Under the pieces are notes generated by a model that made no database searches, was not told the origin of the DNA, and saw only the letters and a list, made by a program, of their open reading frames with translations. This document shows positions 1 to 11,237 of a stretch of DNA of 64,000 nucleotides, piece by piece. Origin of the DNA: Amaranthus tricolor. Its lineage: Eukaryota; Streptophyta; Magnoliopsida; Caryophyllales; Amaranthaceae. The stretch covers positions 24,578,647-24,642,646 of the forward strand of contig NC_080057.1 of the NCBI RefSeq assembly GCF_026212465.1. Direction: 5' to 3'. Position 1 is the stretch's first letter; each line of letters begins with the position of its first letter. The position numbers were made by a program, and so were the translations under genes.

Positions 1-450
1 ATGGGACAGAATGTTGGCCCGTAAAGAAGGTCTTTGAACAGGTTGTGATGGTTAGGATAAGAAACCAGAAGTTCAGAGAGAAGTTAAGGGTTGCACCCAT
101 CTCTCCGCAAAGATGCGGGAGAACAGGTTGTGATGGTTTGGGTATGTGCAGAGAAAAACACATGACGCCCCACTAAGAAGGATCGAATGCATCATAGTGT
201 AAGGCAAGAAAAGTCGAGGAGGATTTGGGAGAATGTGGGAGGAACAAATTAAAAGTGACATGCATGAACTTCACCTCTTCAAAGACGTGATCAGGAATAA
301 GGGTAGTTGGCGGCACCTTATCCACATCTTAGATTATTAAACCCGTCCATTTTACCCATCATTTGTTATTGTTCATTGCCTTAATTATTGCTCTTTACCT
401 CTTTCATTACTTTTACCTTTATTTTTAGTTATTTGTACGTATTCTATTTA
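1..450. other. Intergenic DNA, no gene recognised
   Basis: No open frame here resembles a known protein family. The 18-base string GAACAGGTTGTGATGGTT occurs at about 37-54 and again at about 122-139, so part of this stretch looks like an old local duplication. From about 330 onward it is AT-rich flank of the adjoining transposon. Confidence 0.5.
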
Positions 451-1437
451 GAATAAATTGTCGGGAATAATCCAATCTATTGACGATCCGTAGTAAATAA
501 TCCGTTTTATCGATTATTTATGAATAATCCCACCTTTCCGCTGTTTTGCTCGTGGCACCCTTATCACTCAGTAATCGGCTAATGCACGTTACCATTTGCC
601 ATTTCCGTCTTCATCCCCATTATTTCATCTTCATGACATTTAAAAGCTATTTTCAAACCATCTTCAATCTAAACATCTCTATTTCCATCTTCAAAATCCT
701 CTCCTTCCATCTTCAAATTGTTGCTGCATCTGGTTGGATTATGTCATGCCTGCCAGATCATCAAGATCAAACCACGAAATCAAATCAGGATCAAGTGAAC
801 GGCTTCTATATTCCCCACCCACATAATCCAACCCTACCCTAGTCCTTTTGAATTTAACCCCATACCAAAACTTCACTGTAAAATTTTCAAAATCATTAAC
901 CTAAACATGCCAAATATTATTGAAATTGATTACCAATTTGATTCTACAAAAACAATGAAAAGACTAAAGTATCAAAGATTAAAAGGAAATAACTTACCAT
1001 TTTGATGGAGACAATTCAGTATCTCACGGTTTCAGCAGTAACAATTTGAAGGAGAAAACAATCGCTATGGAGACAATAAACAAACCCTAATTGTTATAAA
1101 AAAGTAGATGCAGATGGATGAAGACCGAGGAATCTGAAATTGGAGATGCGGGAGAGGAAATCAACACAGATGCAGCAACAATTTGAAGATGGAAGGAGAG
1201 GATTTTGAAGATGGAAGTAGAGATGTTTAGATTGAAGATGGTTTGAAAATAGCTTTTAAATGTTATGAAGATGAAATAAAGGGGATGAAGAGGGAATTGG
1301 CAAATGGTAACCTACATTAGCCGATTACTAACCACGAGCAAAAATAGTGAAAAGATGGGATTATTCATAAATAATTAATAGTACGGATTATTTACAGCGG
1401 ATTGTTAATAGATGGGATTATTCTCGACAATTTATCC
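451..1437. mobile_element. Non-autonomous MULE-type (long terminal inverted repeat) element
   Basis: The two ends are long inverted repeats of roughly 280 bp (about 451-737 and 1160-1437). The left end begins GAATAAATTGTCGGGAATAA; the reverse complement of the right end begins GGATAAATTGTCGAGAATAA. Long diverged stretches of the arms still pair. The element is flanked on both sides by the identical 9 bp TTCTATTTA (442-450 and 1438-1446). Nine-base target duplications with long terminal inverted repeats are the hallmark of Mutator-like (MULE) transposons. No transposase reading frame is present in the ~420 bp core, so it would need a transposase in trans. Superfamily is inferred from duplication length and structure. 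Confidence 0.85.
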
Positions 1438-1446
1438 TTCTATTTA

Positions 1447-2608
1447 TTCTATTTGTAAGTTGCAAGTTTCTCTTTCTTTGAAGACCTTTCTCAAGCCAAG
1501 GGACTCTTTGATCGCACTCTCCCCTATGGATATGAGTTGTCATCGTTCTTCCCTTCCCAAATCCTGATCATAGTTTTCTATGAGTTGGATACACTAGGTA
1601 TGATGATGATTAATCAAAATATAATTAAAAATTACATAGCAGTATAAGTAATTATTATCCATCATTTCTTTTTAATAGTTATAATATTCCCTTGTAGCTT
1701 TTACGTTATTTAATGTATAATTATGATATTAAATATTTATAAAAAGTGCATGATTAAAAAGCAAGATGAATGACATGACATGAAATGAAAATATGCGTTT
1801 AAGATCAATCAAATAAAATTTTACTTGACTTTATATATTTAAAAAAATTTAAAAAAATAAGATTGATTAATAATTTTTAGTGTTTACTATTTAAGTGTAG
1901 CTATCAACTAAAAACAGAGAATAGTGATTTAATCTAATTTATATTTATTTATAAATTTTAATCTATAAAAAAATGTAACTTTAAAATTATATTTAATCTC
2001 TAAACCCACTTTACCATACAAAAATAAAATTTGGATTCAAATTTGGCTAAAACAAAAATAATATTCGCATAAATAACATTGCTCACATGTTCTCGTCATT
2101 AGGCAAATCCAACATATTAGTATCAAATGAAACGAACACTATCCTTAAAATGTATGTTAAATCAACTTCACTAAAATTGTTCTCTATTATATATTTATTA
2201 TTAATTACAATTCAATACTTGTATTAATAAAAATGACATGACTTGGGCAAACTAGGACCCACATTCCACTTACATCACAATTTGTGTTGGAAATATGCTT
2301 TGAAACAAGAATTTGGTTTTCAATAGCTTATAGCCAAACACTTGGAATGAATTTAAAACGGTTTATTCACATCACAAGTCATAGTAGACAATAGTATGAG
2401 TATTACTTGACAATTTTGCACAAAAGTTTGTGAACATAAGATGATATACGATATAGCGAAGATGTAATACATGCAAAAATAAAGAGCATATTCAATGTGT
2501 AAAATTGGTATTAAAAACACAAGCATTGAACTTGAAGCAGCATTTCAGATAGTGTCACTTAAGCTTCAAATACACTTGTGTAACCATTTGGAATCATCCG
2601 CGACAACC
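1447..2608. other. AT-rich intergenic DNA downstream of the pyrophosphatase gene
   Basis: No coding frame is supported. The last few hundred bases before 2609 should include the 3' untranslated region and polyadenylation site of the minus-strand pyrophosphatase gene, but I cannot place the cleavage site. Confidence 0.4.
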
Positions 2609-5600
2609 TTACTGCCTCAAGGTTTCGACGATGTAGTTTGCGTAGAGATCCCTTCACGACAAAACTTTAATGTTAGTGTTGGAACGTCAATTTTGATCAA
2701 CCAAAGAGTATTAATCGATAAATTAGCGCTTCATATCAGCAATTTATAGCTAATTCAAAAGTCGAAACATACATGGAGTACTGGATTGCCTCATGAGCTG
2801 TAGATGCAGGCAAAAACTCATCAACTGCTACTTCCTTGTTTTCATTTTTCTTATCTAAAAATTTAGTTAGGGAAAAACACAATCAAGTACAATGTTCTTG
2901 TAGATAGCTAACGATATTTTATTATCCTGATTCCGTTGAGCGGCTTCCACCTAAACCGGTTGAGGGAATTTCATGTATGCAACCTTATCTTCGTAAGAAC
3001 AAAGAGGTTGTTTCCAATTGAACCTTTAAAGCAAACATCATCAACACTTCGCATATATAAACAAGTTCCTGTATTTCTTTTTAGTCGTTATGCACTAGAG
3101 TACTATTTCTTCAAGTATTGCTAAACAAATGGAAAGGATACAATCTTCAAAGAAACGACGTATTTCAGCCAAACGATGTGGTGGAAGCTCCTTGATGTCA
3201 TTGTAATGACGGTACTCAGGATCATCAGCACAAACAGCGATTATCTTGTCGTCTTTCTCCCCCTAAACAACTTAATGTTAGCTTTTCTTGACGAGCAACT
3301 AAAACGTAATCCAGAATAATTTCACATACCTGATCTATCATAGGCATCAGTCCAATGGCTTTGGCACGCAAGAAGCATCCTGGAAGAACAGGCTCCTGTA
3401 ATTTAGGAAAACCATTAGTTGATGGAACTAGCCATGTTCCACCAAGAATCAACAATTCACGTTGAATTCATTGGTTCAATAAATCTATAAAGCTTATGAT
3501 TCACATATGCACATACAATTACGATTCAGATTTCCTAATGATAAAACGGTTCTCTACAGAACTTATGATAAAACACACGTATGACAAAACACATTTATAT
3601 ATTAAGGACTACCTAAAAGCAATTAGTCCTAAGAAAATCTATCTCATGTCAACATTTACCATTCAGATTCTATCTTGTTAATGCAGAGAATTTTTTGCTT
3701 TAAATAATCATTAACATAGACATATCATCCAAAAGGTACCTGCATAATAACCAAAACATCCATGGGGTCACTGTCTTCACAAAGAGTTCGAGGGATGAAC
3801 CCATAGTTATGAGGATAGACAACTGATGAATAAAGAATACGATCCACCTGCACGAGAAGAATTATCATGTTAAATTAGATTATTAACCTTAATAAGTAGC
3901 CTCTATGACAAAACTCATTTTCATACCTTGATTAAACCAGTCTTTTTGTCTAGTTCATATTTCACCTTGCTCCCTCTAGCTATTTCAATGACCTGCAGAG
4001 GTCAACCATGGTTGAACGGTAAAATTATTTCATAGAACTATTACGAAATTGTCACACACCTTCGATGTTGAGATCTTTAAGATAGAACAGTTTGAATACT
4101 TAAAACTGTATTTAAGATCTGAGCTTCAGCAGCCACGTTTTATTTACTTAGACCTGGATAATCTAGTAGAATGTAAACATCTCTTCCATTTAATCCAAAA
4201 TAGACTCCACAAGCCATTTGTAATTGTAGCAGCATTTTTTTATTTCAATTGATTTTTAAGATGTCCAATCTCCATGAAGCTAAAGATTTACAGTTTTTAA
4301 AATTTCGGATAATAATGTATTATAATTAAAATAACTCATAGTGTCTCTTATTTGTTTCAAGTGACAATGTTTGCGATCAAGGCCAAAATCAAAAACAAAT
4401 TCTATGTTATTACAAGGGTAAGATTATGTATATTTGACCCTCAAGTCCCACCTAGATGGGAAACATTTGGCATTAGAGTAATGGCATGTTGTAAAGCTGT
4501 TTGGATGGCAAAAAGCTGCAAATTTAGCGACACAACTTTACTGTAATGTTCCTTACAGTAAACAAATTCTGGCCAAGTGACAGAACAATGAGGCAAGTTC
4601 TCTTACTAGCAGCTAATGCAGGCGAAGTGATGTAAAGCTGCCAGAATTAGCTATTGCAGTTAGCAAGGCCCTTAGGAACATATACTAATCTGATGGCCAG
4701 ACCCTTAGCTTTAAAAGAAAGAAGAGAAACTTGAGATTTTGCAGCTTTATAATTTTGATAATAGAAGATAAAAATGTGTTTAACATAATAGGAAGAATTA
4801 GAAATCTGGGGTCATGGAGTTATTGTTTGCTGATGATTTGTTGGTGTTCACTAAGCCTGATGCTAAGTCTTTGAAGGCCCTTAGGCTTGTTATTGATGAG
4901 TTTGCTAGGGTTTCTGGTCTTCACATTAATAATAGCAAGAGTGCCATTTTGCTGGTGTTAACGTGGAGGATGAGATAGGTATCTTGGAGGCTATTGAAAG
5001 GTGAGCTTCCTTTCAGATATCTGGGCTTTCCTCTTGCTTCTAAAAGGCTTGGCATTCATGATTACAAGCCTATTGTGGATAAGATTACAGATAGGATTCT
5101 TCATTGGACAAGTAGGAAGTTGTCTATGGCTGGCAGAGTGCAATTTGTTAACAATGTCATTCAAAGTATGCAGTCTTATTGGGCTCAAGTATTTTGCCTA
5201 AGCAGATCATTGATATGGTTGAGCAAGTTTGTAATAAATTCATTTGGCGTACTAATCGTAAGGGGTCTAAACCTAGAATAGCGTGGAAATAGGTTTGTAT
5301 GCCTAGAGCTTATGGTGGTCTTAATATCTTTAATCTTCATTTATTGAATGAAGTCCTTTTATTGAAGAGTTGTGGGCCTTCGGCGTACAAAAAAGACCGA
5401 TTATGGATTAAGTGGGTTCATGATTACTATCTCAAGGGAGTGGATATCATGCACTTTAGGGTTCCTTGTTCAACTTCCTGGATGTTTAGCCGTATTATTG
5501 CTGGTAGGGATCAATTGTCTAGTTATAATGTCTAGATAAGTATGTGAAGAATGGGAAGTTCAATATCAAGAGAGCTTATATGGATAGGTTGGTTACGAGT

Positions 5601-7586
5601 TCTAAGCCTTCTTGGAGGTCCTTATGGTGCAATAATAAGGCCTCTCCTAGAAGTGTTATTTGTTTGTGGCAAATTCTTCAGAATAGACTCCACAAAAGAC
5701 AGACTTCTCCATTGGGGTCTTTTTTTGCGATCCTGTTTGTGTTCTTTGCCAGTGTAGGGATGAAGATAGGGTGCACTTGTTCAATCAATATCCATATATT
5801 CAAGAGATAAAATCATTCCCATGTCCAGTGCGTTTTTCCGTTCGATTGGCCTAGCTCCTTTGATAGCGCCGTGCAGCTTATCCGGAAAAATTGCAAGCGT
5901 AAGCATTCCAGAGCCTCAGTTAGTGTTATGCTTTGGACTGAAACCATGTATCAAACATGGCTCCAAAGGAATTCGCGAGTGTTCGGAGAAAAGGGTGCCT
6001 CTACTGTATTTGTTGTTTCTAGGGTTATTTTTCATGTAGCTTCTAGACTTGATAAGTATAAAAATTGGCTCATTGTGTAGTTAGGGTGTAGTTTGGTTCT
6101 GTTGTCTTGTTTGTTGTTTGCTTTGTGTTGCTTCCCTTTCGTGCTTTGGGAAGCGTTTTCCTTTTATAGCCTAGGTTGTAAAAGGTTTCTTTTGGAGTTA
6201 ATATATTCCTCTTTTAGCTGTCAAAAAAAATAATAGGAAGAATCCATTGGGAATTGTGAATAAATCCTATTAGTAGAGATTTAAAGATGAACTTGGCCCA
6301 TCTATCGGCAACTTGAAGTGGAAACCTGAAATGAAAAGATAATTTCCATATTTTGAGGAAAGAAAACATATTTCAATGCTGGACCTGGTCATGGGAATTA
6401 TGTTCTATTTTTGATGTATTGAGGTTATGCTAGCTTCTATTCTATCCTCCATAATGACGGTTAGGGTAGTCACTCCCAAGAATGACCATCTTCCTTTTTT
6501 TCTCTAACTAAGAAGTGGCATGGGTGTTACTAATCATACTTGTAAAAAACAGGGTATTTGTAGTTTTCTTCTATTTTTCACCATTACATCAAACAATAAC
6601 AAAAAATGTAAATTCACCTCCACAACTTCCAAAAGTAAATTCAAGAATCTCATGAACCTTATACACACACACAAAAGAACGAAATAGTCTTGTGAATATG
6701 TATCATTTTCTCTATCCTTGGACTATTGTTACTCGGGCTCAAGTATGTGTCAAAGTATCCACTTGACTTTTTTATTCCGAAATAGTACCAAAGTATCTAC
6801 TTTACTTTTTAATTCCGAAATAGAGTCAAAGTGGAAAAACAATGTCAAAATGTGGAGGATCTAACATGAAATGAATATTGGGGTGAAATTGAAGGATCTG
6901 AATGCACAAATTACAATGTGTCAAGGACAAGTCTCGAATTGACATTATTGTTAGAACAAGTCAATATTCCTAGCTTTACACAATTTTGACATCACCAGTC
7001 AATCAGTGATGAAGAAAAATAAGAGCATTCACAAAGATGTATCATGTAAGACAATGGAACGTGTCAGTGGGTCACTAAATCACAGCCTCATAGGTCGGTG
7101 GGCATACTCTAGAAGAAAACAGAAAAAGAAATACTTCTATTACAAGCATAATCAAGAAGGAAAAAGCGGAGCTAAAATAGATTCTAATAATACATTGTTC
7201 ACCCTTAGAAGGAAAGAATATGCTAAACACATAAAGCATCCATCATGCATAAAAGTTATAGAAGTAGATAAAAAGTCAGATAAATGTTATGGGGTCCTTA
7301 CACAGTTGAAAACAACAGGAGCACCAGGACCTACACAACATAAACAAAAGTAGTTTAGTATTTAAGAAAAACAATATATATAAAGATAAAATGAGAGCAT
7401 ATTCACAAGAAAGAATGAGGATGGGAATATACCAATCTCAAGATCATGCCAGGGGTGTGCAGCAACCGATCTACGAGTCATGGATGAAAGTATTCTCTCA
7501 TTCAAACGGGGATGCCTAGAGTATTGGTACTGTTTTACAATTTGTTTGTCATTTGTCTCAGTCTCGGTCTCAGTGGTTGAAACCAT
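2609..7586 (-). CDS. PPA: Soluble inorganic pyrophosphatase (family I)
   Basis: The enzyme hydrolyses pyrophosphate to two phosphates with Mg2+, pulling biosynthetic reactions forward in the cytosol. Eight coding exons on the minus strand join with consistent phases to 222 aa: 7433-7586, 7302-7330, 3927-3992, 3740-3847, 3330-3395, 3142-3262, 2773-2854, 2609-2651. The family signature DSDPMDV lies at residues 108-114. Neighbouring conserved blocks are [30 protein letters not shown] and [15 protein letters not shown]. The protein ends [13 protein letters not shown]. No transit peptide is evident, which fits the cytosolic plant type (about 210-220 aa). The start is the ATG at 7586, preceded by a splice acceptor at about 7593, so a leader intron exists. 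The intron between 3993 and 7301 is enlarged by an opposite-strand LINE. Confidence 0.96.
4799..6229 (+). mobile_element. 5'-truncated LINE (non-LTR retrotransposon) in a pyrophosphatase intron
   Basis: The plus strand carries decayed reverse-transcriptase coding sequence. It includes the catalytic box [10 protein letters not shown] (about 4824-4853) and then a block resembling the segment downstream of plant LINE reverse transcriptases ([18 protein letters not shown] and [17 protein letters not shown], about 5010-5145). Further on is a zinc-binding-RVT-like tail (about 5560-5800). Frameshifts and stops interrupt it throughout. It ends in a short A run after CTGTC (6217-6230). The 14 bp ATAATAGGAAGAAT occurs at 4785-4798 and again at 6230-6243, a clean target-site duplication. 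The copy is truncated just upstream of the FADD box, as is usual for LINEs. It lies antisense to the host gene and is inactive. Confidence 0.92.
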
Positions 7587-7592
7587 GTTTGC

Positions 7593-9240
7593 CTATCAGA
7601 ATTTAAAATCAATTTGACCCAATTAAATAAATTTGACCGAGCAGCACTCAACTCGACCCAAACAGCATAACACACCGTATATAAAAACTAAATCAAATAA
7701 AATCTTCACATACAAAAAAAATGAAATTCACAAACCCAAAATATCATTTCCCAGAACCCGTTCAGTAAATCCATAGTGTAAAAATGTGGAAACTTAATAA
7801 CGGAACGCTGATGCGGTAACGGGAGTGATGCGGTTATCGTATCGTCTAAATATCGGTCGAAACCATAGGATATCCCTTAATGCGGCCCAAAACGCGGTTT
7901 TTTAACACCTTTACAACTCGGGAAATATCGGTTCGTTTGTATTGAAAACCTTTACAACGCGACCGATGCGATATAAATTTGAATATACACCTCTAAATAC
8001 AAACCAAAAATCTCAATTTCAATACCAAGTGGCTTTCGTCCGCAAAAGATTGTTGCGTATACACAATCATACCTGTAATAACAAATAGATAGACTATAGG
8101 CAGCAATCCCATGTACATAACACCTGCCCCTGAGGCCGTGATTCAGTGACATGCAAGTTACTATGGGTTTATGGCCCATATGTGGAACAAAAGGAATATA
8201 AATCTATGGCTTTATCGAGAGTAGAAAGGTTACATCCCTTTTAAATGTATATAACATATTTTAGACTCGAATCATCAACTTCAATGTTAAGTTGGTTGGA
8301 TCTTTACATTAGAAGTCACAATAAAAGAAAATTATTAAGTTTAAAAATCTCACATACAGGTGGTTCTGACCGACTATACTAAACTGTATATGTATGGGTC
8401 ACAAATATTATATTAATATTAGTTTGTCATTTTGCTCTTAGTTTAATTACTTATTTTGAAGAACCAAAATAAATATTCTATTTATTGGGGGTTGTTAGCT
8501 TTTTAGCTTATTGTGTAGCTTTTTGTGGGCAAAGTGTTTGGTCAAACAGTCAAAAAAAGCGTTTGGTAAATAACATTTTAAAGTCACTGAAAAGTCGTCT
8601 TTTAAGCCAAAATGAAAAAGTTATTTCAATCAGCTTTTTTAGTTGGTTTGTTGGCCTATTTTTTCTCTAATAACAGCCACTAGCCACTACTCAAGTTTAC
8701 CAAACAGCTAGCTTAAAAAGTTAACAAAAACAGTTAATATTTCCAGTTGATTAAACAAACCAACTAAAAAAGCCAACAACTAATGACCAATTACCGAATA
8801 TCCACGTTTTTTTTTTACGCCTGCTCATATACTCCTTATCCTAAATATAATAATATTAAGAGTTGGATATGAGAAGAGCTCACGTTTCTAACCTAAATAG
8901 GCTCTCATGTGAGAAACGTTATAGATTCTATATAACACATTTACGCTTGGTATCAGATTGGAAAATTTTAACTTCCAAACCATTAGTAGAAACTAGAATT
9001 CTAGAAAGCATTCTGAAATTAAAGCTATCTGTACTGTACTGATTACTGAACATCTTGATTAAACAATATTCATTAAAAAAAAGCCTAAATCGAGTAGAAA
9101 CAAACTGATTGTACAGGAATCATAAGCAAAAAGACAAATCAAATAGAAACGAAAAACAAAAAAAAAAAATTCAACACGGTAAAAAACAATCAGATGAAAA
9201 TATGTTCAAAACTTAAATAAAAAATGGACTACTTGTGTAC
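7593..9240 (-). other. Leader (5'UTR) intron of the pyrophosphatase gene
   Basis: On the minus strand the coding exon is preceded by TCTGATAG then GCAAACATGG, giving an acceptor at 7593-7594. A matching donor reads CATTCAG then GTACAC, placing the upstream leader exon from 9241 to somewhere near 9500. The intron holds a small inverted-repeat element (8474-8800) and otherwise AT-rich sequence. The prediction rests on splice motifs and a short purine/pyrimidine-biased leader, not on transcripts. Confidence 0.6.
8474..8800. mobile_element. Small inverted-repeat element (MITE, possibly hAT-like)
   Basis: The sequence beginning about 8474 and the reverse complement of the sequence ending about 8800 share an imperfect terminal repeat of about 40 bp. 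The core match is GTTGTTAGCTTTTTAG against GTTGTTGGCTTTTTTAG. Further in, GTGTTTGGTCAAAC pairs imperfectly with CTGTTTGGTAAAC. It is about 327 bp long with no coding capacity. I could not find a clean target-site duplication, so the exact ends and the superfamily are uncertain. Confidence 0.5.
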
Positions 9241-9633
9241 CTGAATGAAGTGGAACGAGGAATTTGAAGGAATGAAGGAAGATTGAAGAAGACAAAGAGA
9301 GAGACAAAGCGCAGATCTCTAAATGTTGAGTACGAAATTGCGTGGTTTCACAGCTTCTTAAAGAAGCAATGGCGGAGAGAGAAACGAAAATCCAAAAAAA
9401 ATAAAAAGGAAAAAAAGGGGAAAATGACTGTCAGTTCAAGCAAAGCTGGTTGTGGGAGAGAGAATCAGTACAAGTTCCCGCTCTTTGTCCTTCTCTCCCA
9501 ACCATTTTAACTTTTAAGACAACCCTCCCTTTAGATAATTAAAAATAGTTTTATTAATTCGTCATAATAAAAATTTAAATTTTTTTTTATTTATTTTGCA
9601 TCATTTCAAATTAGTACGATATTAGAGTATTAC

Positions 9634-9711
9634 GTTCGAATAATGCAAAGTGAGCGAGAGAAATCATTACAAGTTCGAATAATGCAAAGTGAGCGAGAGA
9701 AAGCATTACAA
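9634..9711. repeat. Tandem duplication, 2 x 39 bp
   Basis: Two adjacent 39 bp copies start with GTTCGAATAATGCAAAGTGA, one at 9634 and one at 9673. They differ at a single base (AAATCATT versus AAAGCATT). The repeat lies 5' of the pyrophosphatase gene in otherwise featureless DNA. Confidence 0.85.
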
Positions 9712-11237
9712 GTTATATGTTCGATTGCCAATATATGGAAGTGGGTTGCACCGGCATGCAAGTCATCTAGACACGCCACAACTTGGCAGTTGGCACGATG
9801 TGAGAAACATAATGACCTAATATCACACGACTTGACACGATATAAATCATAAAGTTTGTGTTCACAATGGTTCTCAAAAGTGTAGTTTTTTTAAAAAATC
9901 TGAGTCAGTCCAAAGAGATGATATGTCTAAACTTTCGTCTTTCTTAATAATTTATGTTAACGTTCTCTAAACCAAAACAACATTAATATTAATTTTAGTA
10001 TTTTATATGGAAGAAGGCACAAAACATTGAGAGAAATTTAAAATATTGAAGTTGGATAAAGATAATATTAATAAAGTCGATAATATATTATGGGGCTTCA
10101 ATCTTCACCCTAAATTTTATATTTAGCTGATTATTTGAAAAATATAAATACATTTTAAAAATTATTTTTGGGTTTAAAATTTTATATGACTAAAATATAT
10201 AGTTTATGAATAATAGATTTTCATAATTATTTTATTTGTTATTTGATCATATAGTATGTTAGGAAAAGAAAAGCATTTGATGAGAATTAAATTGATAATC
10301 GTATTAAAATAAAAAATATTTACTGAAACCGAAATAAAAAAGTGATTGGGTTAATTTGTGTGAGAATAAAGGGCCAAGTGGCCCACACCGCCAAACCAAT
10401 TGGTAATGTAGCGTTCCTGTCCAGCAGATGGAATATACCTACTCCTACGTTATCATCATCAAATAAACATGTCCACCCATTAGGCCATTACATTTATCTT
10501 CATAGCAAATTTATTATGACGTCATTTTACAATGAAATAATAAATATAAAGAGTATAAATAAGTATGAAAAAATATTTTAACTTGTTAAATTAAATTATT
10601 AATTTAATTTAAATTGTCTCACAGTAAAACTGAGTCAAATGATAATTAGTGAAATGATAATTAGTGTTATCTTCCTAACTTTACCCTCTTTTTGTAAATC
10701 TATTTTAAAAAATTTTAAAATTTATTTGAGGTTGCTATAATTTTCAAAAATAGATATATTATGTGAAGACATATAATCTTTACTTAATTACAAGACAAAA
10801 ACACATTTTTTTGTTACAAAAAATTATTAATTGAAGGATAAGGGCGGAACCAAAAAAATAAAAGTTAAAAAGATTGGAAAAGCAATTATGTGAAGATACT
10901 TAATTATTATAACATTAAGAAAAGAAAGTTAGAATATACAAGCAAAAAAACAACAAAATTATGTTTTTTCCATTTTACATTTATCAAATAAACAAAGGAA
11001 AAAACATAAATATTTAATTAATTTCTTCAAACGTAAAATTTAAAACTAAAATTAAATATTTTTGAAGCTAAAAATTAATTAATTATAAACTTTAATGACT
11101 ATAAAAATCGATTAATAACCTAAATTGAATTAGGAGTACAAAAATTTAACCCTTTCCTAAAATAATCCACAAAAGCTTCTTGTTATATGTCCTTCATGGC
11201 TTCATGTGGTTACTTATTACTTGTTTTGGAAAGATGC
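9712..11237. other. AT-rich intergenic DNA, no gene seen
   Basis: No reading frame of convincing composition or recognisable similarity. Long A/T runs dominate. The end nearest 11237 should contain the 3' untranslated region of the X8 gene. Confidence 0.4.

Noticed and set aside
7006..7353. 115-codon plus-strand open frame
   Set aside because: It lies antisense over an intron and the 29 bp second coding exon of the pyrophosphatase gene. It has no recognisable similarity and a Lys/Ser-rich composition typical of AT-rich noncoding DNA.
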